Source: Sphingomonas parapaucimobilis NBRC 15100 (GTDB taxonomy: Bacteria; Pseudomonadota; Alphaproteobacteria; Sphingomonadales; Sphingomonadaceae). From it: a stretch of 64,000 nucleotides of DNA. Shown in pieces: positions 20,053 through 28,520 of this stretch; within the stretch, counting starts at the first letter, position 1, and each line of letters starts with the position of its first letter. Below the pieces are notes generated by a model. It saw only the letters and a list, made by a program, of their open reading frames with translations. It searched no databases and was not told the DNA's origin. Position numbers and translations under genes: made by a program. The DNA lies in contig NZ_BBPI01000043.1 of NCBI RefSeq assembly GCF_000787715.1, positions 43,010 to 107,009 on the forward strand, read 5' to 3'.

Positions 20053-20963
20053 AGTGGCTGCACCGTGAAGATTTCCTCGGGCCGCCACACCAGGCCCAGC
20101 AGGATGCGCAGGCCGACCAGCAGCACGATGACCGCCAGCGCCAGGCGCAGATATTCGGGCTTGGCGTTGGTGGCGAGCTTCGCGCCCACCTGCGCCCCCG
20201 TCACCGATCCGACCAGAAGCAGTCCGGCCAGCACGATATCGACCGCCTTGGTGGTCGTGGCATGGACCATCGTCGCCGCGGCGGTGACGAACAAGGTCTG
20301 GAACAGCGAGGTGCCGAGCACGACATTGGTCGCCATGCCCAGGATGTAGATCATCGCGGGCACGAGGATGAAGCCACCACCCACGCCCAGCAATATGGTC
20401 AGGATGCCGGTAAAGAAGCCCAGCATCAGCGGGGCGAGCGGCGAGATATACAGGCCCGAGGCATAGAAACGGGTGCGGAAGGGAAGGGCGGCGACCAGCG
20501 GATGATGCCGCCGCCGCGCCGCCTTTTGCGGCCGCCCGCGCCGCTGCGCCAGGATCGCGCCGGCCGCCTCGCGCGCCATGACCGATCCGATCCATCCCAG
20601 CATCAGGACATAGACGATGGCGATGACCGTATCGATCTGTCCGCTCGCCTGGAGCAGGCGGAAGATCCACGCGCCCGCGAACGATCCGACCACGCCGCCC
20701 GCGACCAGGACGCCGCCCATCTTCACATCGACCCCGCCGCGCCGCCAATGCGCGGACACGCCCGAGACGCTCGCCCCCGTCACCTGGCTGGCGGCCGAGG
20801 CGGCGGCGACGGTCGGCGGAATGCCATAGACGATCAGCAGCGGCGTGGTCAGGAAGCCGCCGCCGACCCCGAACATGCCCGACAACAGGCCCACACCCGC
20901 CCCCAGCGCGATGATGACGAGCGCATTGACCGACAGGTTGGCGATCGGAAGATACAGGTCCAC
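20049..20963 (-). CDS. TauE/SafE family sulfite exporter-like permease
   Basis: 304 residues with about eight hydrophobic segments in two halves. Each half carries the family's G-rich signature (GVGLLSGMFGVGGGFLTTPLL and GFFTGILTILLGVGGGFILV). A charged loop of Arg/His (AILAQRRGRPQKAARRRHH) separates them. The family moves small anions such as sulfite, sulfoacetate or taurine breakdown products across the inner membrane; the actual substrate is unknown. It is coupled to the TIGR02186 protein. Confidence 0.87.
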   Translation of the reverse strand: MDLYLPIANLSVNALVIIALGAGVGLLSGMFGVGGGFLTTPLLIVYGIPPTVAAASAASQVTGASVSGVSAHWRRGGVDVKMGGVLVAGGVVGSFAGAWIFRLLQASGQIDTVIAIVYVLMLGWIGSVMAREAAGAILAQRRGRPQKAARRRHHPLVAALPFRTRFYASGLYISPLAPLMLGFFTGILTILLGVGGGFILVPAMIYILGMATNVVLGTSLFQTLFVTAAATMVHATTTKAVDIVLAGLLLVGSVTGAQVGAKLATNAKPEYLRLALAVIVLLVGLRILLGLVWRPEEIFTVQPL

Positions 20964-21008
20964 GGCCGCGTTATAGACGCGCCCGCCTTTCGGAACAGTG
21001 TCGAAGCG

Positions 21009-21986
21009 TCAGAAATCGCCCGCCAGCGTCAGCGCGAGGCCGGAGTCGGGCGCGGCGCGCCCCGCCACCCGCTGCCGCCAGTCGAACGACAGGCGGACGC
21101 GCCGGTCGGCGACGGGCAGGGCGATGCCCAAAGTCGGACCGATATCCAGCCGCTGCGCATCCCGTTGCGCCCCGCCCCATAGCCCCAGCCCCAGGTCGAG
21201 GGCGGGTGTCAGCGGCATGCTGGCTCGCACCGCGCCGTCCGCGAAGGGCTCGATCCGCGCACGCGCCACCGCACCGGCCTGGGCATAGCCGGCCAGGACG
21301 ATGCCGGGAGCCACGGCAAGGGGGCCGATCCCGCCCGCGACCAGAGCGGCGGGGGCATCCTGCCCGGCATCGAGCGCCAGCCGCTGTTCGACCAGCAGGC
21401 GAATCGGCACATGGCGAAGCGGCCGCCAGTCGATCCCCACCGCCAGCTCGCGCCCGATCCCCTGCGACGGCGCGGAGAGGCGCAGGCTGGCGGCGACGTC
21501 GCCCCGCGAATCGAACCGCCGTAACAGGCGAACGCCCGCTTGCGTCCCGCCCAGCTGTCCGCCGGGCAGCAGCGTCTGGCGTCCTTCGCGAAGGACGGCC
21601 CACAGGCTGGCGCTCCACCGCCGCGGCGGGGCGGGAGATCCGGGCAGCGCCATATTCGGCGAAACCGCTATGACGGAGGATGCCGATGCGGTGATCGGGA
21701 TGTCCCGAATCGGTGCTTGCGCGGCCGGGATTCCGGAATGTCGCGCAGGATTCAGGATCGAGGGTGTCGATCGTGGCGCACGCGTGATCGCGAATCGGGC
21801 GAACCCTATGTCGGGCCGACGCAGGGCCGGGCCACGAATCGCGATAAGGGCGGCGCGTGCTCGGCTGTGTTTTACGGATGTCGCCGCCATCTCCACGCCC
21901 GGGCCGGAGGGCAACAGAAAGGCGATGCGGCCCAGCGCCCACATGCCCACCATGCCTCCGAGGAATCGTAAGGGGCGTCCGCTCAT
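21009..21986 (-). CDS. Probable outer-membrane beta-barrel protein linked to GT2
   Basis: 325 residues. The N terminus is hydrophobic (FLGGMVGMWALGRIAFLLP). The C-terminal two thirds alternate polar and apolar residues in strand-like stretches (GVRLLRRFDSRGDVAASLRL, LDLGLGLWGGAQRDAQRLDI), and the protein ends in LALTLAGDF; a C-terminal Phe is the usual outer-membrane assembly signal. The middle (residues 40-110) is low in conserved features. The start overlaps the GT2 stop as ATGA, so production is tied to the glycosyltransferase. It may serve as the outer-membrane partner, like NfrA with NfrB, but sequence relation is not evident by eye. Confidence 0.6.
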   Translation of the reverse strand: MSGRPLRFLGGMVGMWALGRIAFLLPSGPGVEMAATSVKHSRARAALIAIRGPALRRPDIGFARFAITRAPRSTPSILNPARHSGIPAAQAPIRDIPITASASSVIAVSPNMALPGSPAPPRRWSASLWAVLREGRQTLLPGGQLGGTQAGVRLLRRFDSRGDVAASLRLSAPSQGIGRELAVGIDWRPLRHVPIRLLVEQRLALDAGQDAPAALVAGGIGPLAVAPGIVLAGYAQAGAVARARIEPFADGAVRASMPLTPALDLGLGLWGGAQRDAQRLDIGPTLGIALPVADRRVRLSFDWRQRVAGRAAPDSGLALTLAGDF

Positions 21987-23362
21987 GATTGCGGCGACAG
22001 GTCGGGAAAGTGGTGGCTCGTCTTGTCCCAGGCGGGCACGCCGCCGCGCAGCACATGGATATAGCGGACGAAGGCGCGGGGAATCGCCGCCAGCGCCACG
22101 AAATTGCCGATGACGAATCGCGGCAACGACCAGAAGGCCTCGCGCCAGCCATAGGCACGGCCCGTGAACATCATGCGAATGGCCAGCCGCCATGCCAGCA
22201 GCAGGGCGTTGATCCCGAACAGGATGCGAAGACCGGGATCGACCGGCGGCAAGGGCGTATCCGCGATCCAGTGAATCGATACCCCCATCGCGTCGGCGGT
22301 CATCCCCAGATAGGCCGCCGCCAGCACCAGCATCGCGATCGGCCCCCGCCGGTCGCGCAGCCGCCACCAATGATCCCCTATCGCCAGCGCCCGCCCCCAG
22401 CCGGTGCGATCCCAGCCGATCAACGCGATACCGGTCATCCACCGGGCTTTCTGCCGGACAGCCGTCACCAGGGTCGCCGGGAAATAGGCGCGCACCGCCA
22501 CCACGCCGCCGGGCGTCCCGTCGGCGACGCGGGCGAACAGCCCCTCACCGCCCAGTTCGGCGATGCGCAGGCCCAGCTCGTAATCCTCGGTCAGGCTGGT
22601 CGCATCGAACGGATCGCCCCCGCGCGACGCGGCGATCCGGCCCAGAATGGCTGGCGACAGCGCGCAGCCGGTGCCTGCCAGCGGCATACCTGCGCCGATC
22701 CAGGTGCGCACGACCAGCTGTTTGATGTGGCTTTCGGCGAACTCGTCGGCATAGTGGCCGGACACGAGGCGCGATCCCGGTACGACCAGCGGCAGGACCG
22801 GCAATTGCACCACCGCCCGTTCCTCGATCAGCGAATCGAAGACCGCCAGCTCATCCGGATGCACGACATCCTCGGCATCGTGCAGGACGATTGCCTTTGC
22901 CTGGAACCCCTCCGCCACCATGTCGCGCTGGAGCGCGTGCCAGAGCGTGTTGAGGCAATCCGCCTTGGTCGTCGGGCCATCGCGCGGGCCGATGACCAGA
23001 CGGACCCGGTCATCGCGTTCGGCCACATCGGCGGCGGCGGCGATGGTCGCCGGATCATTGGGATAAAGCCCGATATAAAGGCGATAATCGGGATGCCGGA
23101 AACGCGCGAGCGCGGTGGACAGCATAGCGCCGATCACCGCCGCCTCGTCCCAGGCCGGGGTGAAGACGATCATGCGTCCCGGCTGTTCGGGCCGGGGTAG
23201 CGAATGGCTGTGGATCGGAGTGCCGGACCTCTTTATCAGCCGCCGTACGAAATAGAGAAGGTCGACCAGAAGATCATCGACACCCCCGATCAACAATCCG
23301 ACCGCCGCGAACAACAACAGTTCACGCGCGACGATTTCGACGATTGTCGCCATATCCCCCAT
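21983..23362 (-). CDS. GT2 family glycosyltransferase, N4 adsorption protein B (NfrB)-like
   Basis: 459 residues from MGDMATIVEIV (ATG 23362 behind GGGGGAAG; 23353 is possible). N-terminal membrane helices are followed by the GT2 core: VFTPAWDEAAVIGAML, the DxD-like HDAEDVVHPDE, SLTEDYELG and QKARWMTGIA (the Q-x-x-RW motif of processive synthases). C-terminal helices follow. This fits the NfrB group, inner-membrane glycosyltransferases making a surface polysaccharide used by phage N4 in E. coli (family knowledge). Unlike E. coli NfrB it has no long C-terminal extension that I can see. It is coupled to the barrel-like protein. Confidence 0.82.
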   Translation of the reverse strand: MGDMATIVEIVARELLLFAAVGLLIGGVDDLLVDLLYFVRRLIKRSGTPIHSHSLPRPEQPGRMIVFTPAWDEAAVIGAMLSTALARFRHPDYRLYIGLYPNDPATIAAAADVAERDDRVRLVIGPRDGPTTKADCLNTLWHALQRDMVAEGFQAKAIVLHDAEDVVHPDELAVFDSLIEERAVVQLPVLPLVVPGSRLVSGHYADEFAESHIKQLVVRTWIGAGMPLAGTGCALSPAILGRIAASRGGDPFDATSLTEDYELGLRIAELGGEGLFARVADGTPGGVVAVRAYFPATLVTAVRQKARWMTGIALIGWDRTGWGRALAIGDHWWRLRDRRGPIAMLVLAAAYLGMTADAMGVSIHWIADTPLPPVDPGLRILFGINALLLAWRLAIRMMFTGRAYGWREAFWSLPRFVIGNFVALAAIPRAFVRYIHVLRGGVPAWDKTSHHFPDLSPQS

Positions 23363-23565
23363 CCGGCTTCCCCCGTTGCCGAATCTTGGTGTGCCTGTCC
23401 GAAATGGACGGATCAATAGCCGTCTTGACGTTCATTATGGTCTGATTTGACTTGGAAAAAAGGCGTGTGCTTCGCGATTTTTCCCGCAAAATCAGTGCGT
23501 CGGATCGGGCGGGTGGTTGCGCCTTCTGTTGCGGTGCAACATATGGGGCGTCGAAAGGATTTCCC

Positions 23566-24765
23566 ATGGCCCGGACATTTCCCCCCGGCATCGTCCATAC
23601 CGCGCTGGCGGTGGGCGGCTTTGCGATCGGCACGACCGAATTCGCCGCGATGAGCCTGGAGCCCGACCTGGCACGCGGCCTCGGCATCGATGCGCCGACG
23701 GCGGGGCATGTCATCAGCGCCTATGCGCTGGGCGTGGTGGTGGGCGCACCGCTGCTGGCGGTGCTGTCGGCCAAGCTCGCACGGCGCACGCTGCTGATCG
23801 CGCTGATGCTGATGTTCGCGGCGGGCAACGGCCTGTCAGCGATGGCGCCCGATTATCACTGGATGCTGTTCTTCCGCTTCCTCAGCGGACTGCCGCACGG
23901 TGCCTATTTCGGGATCGCGGCGCTGGTCGCGGCTTCGCTCGTCCCCGAATCGCGGCGCACGGTGGCGGTCGGGCGGATCATGCTGGGGCTGACGGTCGCC
24001 ACCGTGATCGGCGTACCGCTGGCGCAGATGCTGGGGCAATGGCTCAACTGGCGCTGGGTGTTCGGCGTCGTCGCCGCGCTGGCACTGCTGACCGCGACGC
24101 TGGTCGCCATCGCCGCACCGCATGACCGGCCCGACGAAGGCGCGAGCATCCGCCGGGAACTCGACGCGCTGAGCAAGGGACAGGTCTGGCTGACGCTGGC
24201 CATCGGGGCGATCGGCTTTGGCGGCATGTTCGCGGTCTATACCTATCTGGCGGCGACCCTGACCGAGGTGACGGGCGCGTCCACCGCCATGATCCCGCTG
24301 GTGCTGGCCGTGTTCGGGCTGGGCATGACGATCGGCAATATCGTCGTGCCGCGCTTTGCCGATCGCGCGCTGATGCCGACGGCGGGGGGCCTGCTGCTCT
24401 GGTCGGCGGCGATGCTGGCGCTCTATCCGCTGGCGGCGCAAAGCCTGTGGACGATCCTGCCGCTCGTCTTTGCGATCGGGCTGGGCGGGGCGCTGGGCAC
24501 CGTGCTCCAGACGCGGTTGATGGATGTGGCGGGCGAGGGGCAGGGGCTGGCCGCCGCGCTCAACCATTCCGCGTTCAACACCGCCAACGCCATCGGCCCC
24601 TGGGCCGGGGGCCTGGCCATCGCGAACGGTTTCGGCTGGACCTCGACCGGCTATGTCGGTTGCGGGCTCGCGCTGGGCGGATTTGCGATATGGCTGATCG
24701 CGCTGCGGTTCGGCGGGACTAGCGTGCCAGCGGATCGATCGAATCGTCCGGTCCTGTCGCACTGA
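23566..24765 (+). CDS. MFS transporter (DHA1, AraJ-like efflux)
   Basis: 399 residues with about 12 hydrophobic helices. The start at ATG 23566 follows AAAGGA. The early GTTEFAAMSL and the helix-2/3 motif AKLARRTLLIALMLMFA fit the drug:H+ antiporter-1/arabinose-efflux type group. It most likely exports small molecules or drugs; the substrate cannot be told from sequence. Its last 47 bases overlap the 3' end of the convergent dipeptidase gene. The promoter must lie in the 203-bp gap to the divergent GT2 gene, which shows an AT-richer stretch near 23425-23490. Confidence 0.87.
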   Translation: MARTFPPGIVHTALAVGGFAIGTTEFAAMSLEPDLARGLGIDAPTAGHVISAYALGVVVGAPLLAVLSAKLARRTLLIALMLMFAAGNGLSAMAPDYHWMLFFRFLSGLPHGAYFGIAALVAASLVPESRRTVAVGRIMLGLTVATVIGVPLAQMLGQWLNWRWVFGVVAALALLTATLVAIAAPHDRPDEGASIRRELDALSKGQVWLTLAIGAIGFGGMFAVYTYLAATLTEVTGASTAMIPLVLAVFGLGMTIGNIVVPRFADRALMPTAGGLLLWSAAMLALYPLAAQSLWTILPLVFAIGLGGALGTVLQTRLMDVAGEGQGLAAALNHSAFNTANAIGPWAGGLAIANGFGWTSTGYVGCGLALGGFAIWLIALRFGGTSVPADRSNRPVLSH

Positions 24766-25951
24766 GGCTTTTGGCCACCGCCGCGACCCGTTCCATCACG
24801 CGCAGGATGTTGCCGCTGGTCAGGGCCATCAGGTCGGCATCGCTCCATCCGCGCCGGACCAGCTCGGCCAGCACCAGCGGATAACCGTCGACTCCGGTCA
24901 TCCCCTCCGGCCCGGTGCCGTTGATCCCGTCATAATCGCCGCCGAATCCCACCGCGCCGCGTCCGGCCACATGCGCGATATGCTCGACATGATCGGCGAC
25001 CATCGCCGCTGTCACGCGCGGCGGGGGATGGCTCGCGTCCCAGGCGACCAGCGGCGCGGGGCTGCGCAAACCATAGACATTGGCGGGCACTCCGACGGAC
25101 TTGGCATAGGCCGTGCGCCGCGCATCCCAGGCCCGCCAGTCGCGCGAGAGGAAGGCGGGATAGCAGTTCACCATCACCACGCCGCCGCCCATGCCGATCC
25201 GGCGAAGCAGCGTATCGGGAATGTTGCGCGGCGCATCGGCCAAGGCGCGGGAATCGGAGTGCGAGGCGATGACGGGAGCCCGGCTGCTATCGAGCACCGC
25301 CGCCATCGTCGCGTCGGAGACATGGGCGACATCGACAATCATGCCGATCCGGTTCATCTCGGCCACCACTGCCCGGCCGAAAGGGCTGAGGCCGTTGGCT
25401 ATGGCCGAATCGGTGGATGAATCGGCCCAGGCCAGACTGCGGCCATGGGTCAGCGTCAGATAGGCGACGCCCAGCGCCCTATACTGGCGCAGCACCGACA
25501 ACCGCCCGTCGATCTGATGCCCGCCCTCGACCCCGATCAGCGAGGCGACCCGGCCCGAGCGCGCGATCCGGCGGACATCCCCGGCGGTGCGCGCCATTGC
25601 GAGACGCTCTGGATGCGCGGCGACCAGACGGTGGACCCGGTCGATCTGTTCCAGCGTCGTCTCGACCGCGCGCGGGCCGGTGACATCGGCGGGGATCCAT
25701 ACCGACCAGAATTGCCCGCCGACCCCGCCGCGCTTCAGCCGGGGCAGGTCGGTCTGGAGCGAAAAGGGCAGCGCGCTCGTGTCGGTTTCGAGTGTGGGCG
25801 ACTCGGGCGGGAGATCGGATTCGCGCAGCGCCCAGGGCAGGTCGTTATGCCCGTCGACGATCGGTGCGCGGGCCAGGACTGACTCGACCCGCTGCGTGAC
25901 GGCCGGATCGGCGGCCTGGGCGAGCAGAAGCGCGATCAGCATGTCGGCCAT
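24719..25951 (-). CDS. M19 family membrane dipeptidase (zinc)
   Basis: 410 residues. A short hydrophobic N terminus (MADMLIALLLAQAAD) suggests export. The zinc ligands of renal-type dipeptidases are in place: VDGHNDLPW (His/Asp), GVEGGHQIDG (Glu), VDVAHVSD (His) and ASHSDSRAL (His). It hydrolyses dipeptides, including some with D-amino acids. The start lies within the acylphosphatase gene (16-base overlap), so the two are probably cotranscribed. The 3' end overlaps the MFS gene by 47 bases. Confidence 0.9.
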   Translation of the reverse strand: MADMLIALLLAQAADPAVTQRVESVLARAPIVDGHNDLPWALRESDLPPESPTLETDTSALPFSLQTDLPRLKRGGVGGQFWSVWIPADVTGPRAVETTLEQIDRVHRLVAAHPERLAMARTAGDVRRIARSGRVASLIGVEGGHQIDGRLSVLRQYRALGVAYLTLTHGRSLAWADSSTDSAIANGLSPFGRAVVAEMNRIGMIVDVAHVSDATMAAVLDSSRAPVIASHSDSRALADAPRNIPDTLLRRIGMGGGVVMVNCYPAFLSRDWRAWDARRTAYAKSVGVPANVYGLRSPAPLVAWDASHPPPRVTAAMVADHVEHIAHVAGRGAVGFGGDYDGINGTGPEGMTGVDGYPLVLAELVRRGWSDADLMALTSGNILRVMERVAAVAKSLSATGPDDSIDPLAR

Positions 25952-26214
25952 TGCTCGAATCGCATCAGCATGGGGTCGATGACGTGCTCGGTGGTTTCAA
26001 CTTGGTCTACCTGCGCGGCGGGCGGTCCCGACCCGGCCTCGGACACGATCCGCGCCACCGTCTCCTCGGACCCCTGCACCACCGCTTCGACCGAGCCGTC
26101 CGCACGGTTGCGGACCCAGCCGGTCAGCCCCGACGCTTCGGCGCGCCCGAGGAACCAGTGACGATAGCCGACGCCCTGGACGCGTCCGGTGATGCGAAGA
26201 TGACGACCGATCAT
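25936..26214 (-). CDS. Acylphosphatase
   Basis: 92 residues, normal family length. The catalytic loop GRVQGVGYRHW holds the phosphate-binding Arg, and LTGWVRNRADGSVEA holds the Asn that positions water. It hydrolyses carboxyl-phosphate bonds such as acetyl or carbamoyl phosphate in the cytoplasm. The start is placed at MIGRHLRITG; the longer frame begins with a non-conserved Pro/Arg stretch lying in the repeat at 26255. It overlaps the dipeptidase start. Confidence 0.93.
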   Translation of the reverse strand: MIGRHLRITGRVQGVGYRHWFLGRAEASGLTGWVRNRADGSVEAVVQGSEETVARIVSEAGSGPPAAQVDQVETTEHVIDPMLMRFEQWPTC

Positions 26215-26254
26215 GCCCGTCACTGTCGCGTGGGCGGCCCGCAAAGGGAAGGTC

Positions 26255-26280
26255 CTATTCCTCCCCGGCGCGGGGAGGGG
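26255..26280. repeat. Short GC-rich palindrome, truncated member of the CCTCCCC family
   Basis: CTATTCCTCCCC, then GGCGC, then GGGGAGGGG. The left end is the same 12-base terminus seen at 57797. It lies between MarC and acylphosphatase and is non-coding. Confidence 0.5.
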
Positions 26281-26282
26281 AA

Positions 26283-26906
26283 TCACTTCAGGCTGGCGGT
26301 CACCCCGTCGATCACGAACTGCACCGCCAGCGCGGCGAGCAGCACGCCCAGCACGCGGGTGATCACCGCCTCGATCTTGGCGCCGAGCAGCCGCATCAGC
26401 GGCCCCGCCGCCAGCAGCGCGACGAGCGTCAGGAGCAGGATCGACACCATCGCGCCCAACACCACGATCGAGGCCTGGAGCCCCGAATTGCGGCTCATCA
26501 ACAGCATGACGGTCGCGATCGATCCCGGTCCCGCGATCATCGGCATCGCCATGGGGAAGATCGACACGTCCTCCGCCTCGTGCGGATCGTCGGCGACCTT
26601 GGCGGCGCGGTCCTCGCGCCGCTGGGTCCGCTTCTCGAACACCATCTCCAGCGCGATCAGGAACAGCATGATGCCGCCCGCGATGCGGAACGCCGCCATC
26701 TCGATGCCCAGGCCGTGGAGCAGCGCCTCGCCGAACAGCGCGAAGACGAACAGGATGACCGAGGCGACCATGACCGCACGGATCGCCATCGCCCGGCGAT
26801 GCTGCGGCGTCGCCCCTGCGGAAAGACCTGCATAGATCGGCGCGCAGCCCGGCGGATCGATCACCACGAAGAAGGTGATCAGCGAGGAGATATAGAGTTC
26901 GAGCAC
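26283..26906 (-). CDS. MarC family membrane protein
   Basis: 207 residues with about six hydrophobic helices. The family signature is clear in FFVVIDPPGCAPIYAGL and in FPMAMPMIAGPGSIATVMLL. A charged loop (FEKRTQRREDRAAKVADDPH) separates the halves. MarC proteins were once linked to multiple antibiotic resistance but their function is unsettled. The gene follows folD on the same strand with only 4 bases between them, so it is probably cotranscribed. Confidence 0.88.
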   Translation of the reverse strand: MLELYISSLITFFVVIDPPGCAPIYAGLSAGATPQHRRAMAIRAVMVASVILFVFALFGEALLHGLGIEMAAFRIAGGIMLFLIALEMVFEKRTQRREDRAAKVADDPHEAEDVSIFPMAMPMIAGPGSIATVMLLMSRNSGLQASIVVLGAMVSILLLTLVALLAAGPLMRLLGAKIEAVITRVLGVLLAALAVQFVIDGVTASLK

Positions 26907-26910
26907 GGCC

Positions 26911-27789
26911 TTACAGCGCCGTCTGGTCGATCGCGACGCCCTCGCGCCGTCCCGCCGAAACCAGCGTGTTGCGCAGAAGGACCGCGATCGTCATCGGCCC
27001 GACGCCACCGGGCACCGGCGTGATCGCGCCCGCGCGGCTTACCGCCGTGTCATATTCGACATCGCCGACCAGCCCCGTCTCGGTGCGGTTGATGCCGACA
27101 TCGATGACGCTGGCGCCGGGCTTGATCCATTCGCCCTTGACCAGGCCGGGCACGCCCACCGCCGCCACGACGATATCGGCGCGACCGACCACGTCGGCGA
27201 GGTTGCGGGTGCGGCTGTGCGCCACGGTCACGGTGCAGCTTTCGCCGAGCAGCAACTGCGCCATCGGCTTGCCGACGATGTTCGAGCGGCCGACGACCAC
27301 CGCGTCCATGCCCGACAGGCTGGGATGGATGCTCTTGAGCAGCATCAGGCAGCCGAGCGGGGTGCAGGGCACGAAGCCCTCGCTGCCCGTCGCCAGCCGT
27401 CCGGCATTGACCGGGTGGAAGCCGTCGACATCCTTGTCGGGATCGATCGCCTGGATCACCGCCTGCGCATCGATCTGGCCCGGCAGCGGCAGCTGGACGA
27501 GGATGCCGTCCACCATGGGATCGGCGTTCAGTTGCGCGACGAGGGCGAGCAGCGTCGCCTGGTCGGTATCGGCGGGCAGGCGATGCTCGATGCTCTCCAT
27601 GCCCGCCTCACGCGTGGCCTTGCCCTTGGAGCGGACATAGACGCTGGAGGCGGGGTCCTCGCCCACCAGCACAACCGCCAGGCCGGGCGCGCGGCCGGCC
27701 TTTTCGCGGAAGGTCGCAACCTGGGTGGCGATGCGGGTGCGGAGGCCGGCGGCGAACGCCTTGCCGTCGATGATCGTGGCGCTAGTCAT
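26911..27789 (-). CDS. folD: Bifunctional methylenetetrahydrofolate dehydrogenase/cyclohydrolase
   Basis: 292 residues. It interconverts 5,10-methylene- and 10-formyl-tetrahydrofolate in one-carbon metabolism. Family signatures are [30 protein letters not shown], and the nucleotide-binding [18 protein letters not shown] and [21 protein letters not shown]. The start is fixed by the ATGA overlap with the DUF167 stop at 27786-27789. It is part of a yggT-DUF167-folD-marC series; this neighbourhood is common in alphaproteobacteria. Confidence 0.96.
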   Translation of the reverse strand: MTSATIIDGKAFAAGLRTRIATQVATFREKAGRAPGLAVVLVGEDPASSVYVRSKGKATREAGMESIEHRLPADTDQATLLALVAQLNADPMVDGILVQLPLPGQIDAQAVIQAIDPDKDVDGFHPVNAGRLATGSEGFVPCTPLGCLMLLKSIHPSLSGMDAVVVGRSNIVGKPMAQLLLGESCTVTVAHSRTRNLADVVGRADIVVAAVGVPGLVKGEWIKPGASVIDVGINRTETGLVGDVEYDTAVSRAGAITPVPGGVGPMTIAVLLRNTLVSAGRREGVAIDQTAL

Positions 27790-28088
27790 GGGCACTCGCC
27801 ATAAAGCGCCTGCGCGATACGCGCCAGTGTATGCGGGTCGCCCGCGACATGCAGCCGCTTCAACCGCGCCGTATCGCCCGCGATCAGGCTGACCGCGCGC
27901 TTGGGCACCCCGAAATGCTTGGCGACCAATGGGATCAGCGCCGCATTGGCCGCGCCGTCGACCGGCGGGGCCGACAGCCGTGCGGCGAAATGCTCGTCCG
28001 TGCCCGCACTAAGCGCATCGCGGCCACCGCGCGGTGTCACCCGGACCGCGATCCGAATCCCGTCATCGCATGGGGTCCAGGCGGGCAT
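27786..28088 (-). CDS. DUF167 (YggU-like) family protein
   Basis: 100 residues. It has the family core [35 protein letters not shown] and [19 protein letters not shown]. Members are small cytoplasmic proteins of unknown function, usually next to YggT, as here. The ATG overlaps the YggT stop (TGATG) and the stop overlaps the folD start (ATGA), so all three should be translated together. Confidence 0.92.
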   Translation of the reverse strand: MPAWTPCDDGIRIAVRVTPRGGRDALSAGTDEHFAARLSAPPVDGAANAALIPLVAKHFGVPKRAVSLIAGDTARLKRLHVAGDPHTLARIAQALYGECP

Positions 28089-28399
28089 CAGCCGACGACG
28101 ACCGCGCCCCCGTACATCGCATTGGCGATCGCGGTATCCAGGACCTTGCCCAGGATGATGACCGCCAGCAGCACGACCATCGGCGACAGGTCGAGCGCGC
28201 CGAAATCGGGCAGGATGCGCCGGATCGGGCGATAGAGCGGATCGGTCATCTTCTGCAGCGCGTACCAGACCGACCGGATGAAGTCGTTCGAGGTGTTGAT
28301 GACGTTGAACGCGATCAGCCAGGACAGGATCGCCTGCACGATGATGATCCACCAGACGACATTGAGCAGAATCTGAAGGATCTGAAGGATGAGGACCAA
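28088..28399 (-). CDS. YggT family integral membrane protein
   Basis: 103 residues with two long hydrophobic segments (LLNVVWWIIIVQAILSWLIA and VVLLAVIILGKVLDTAIAN) joined by DPLYRPIRRILPDFGALDLSP, the family signature. A role in cell division or osmotic shock has been proposed for relatives but is not settled. It starts the DUF167/folD/marC series and is divergent from the AsmA-like gene. Confidence 0.93.
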   Translation of the reverse strand: MVLILQILQILLNVVWWIIIVQAILSWLIAFNVINTSNDFIRSVWYALQKMTDPLYRPIRRILPDFGALDLSPMVVLLAVIILGKVLDTAIANAMYGGAVVVG

Positions 28400-28520
28400 C
28401 GTGGGGGCTCCCGAAGACGGATTTCTCCATATCTAGGGTAGGACGCGCTTCGGGGCAATAATCGTGCGCGATGGTCCTGACGCAGGCGGAACGAAGCCCG
28501 CCGTTGCGCGTCCCATCCTC

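Noticed and set aside
19288..20748. 486-residue open frame extending the TIGR02186 protein upstream
   Set aside because: The extension overlaps the TauE/SafE gene in another frame and lacks any domain; the ATG at 20052 gives a proper signal peptide and an ATGA overlap.
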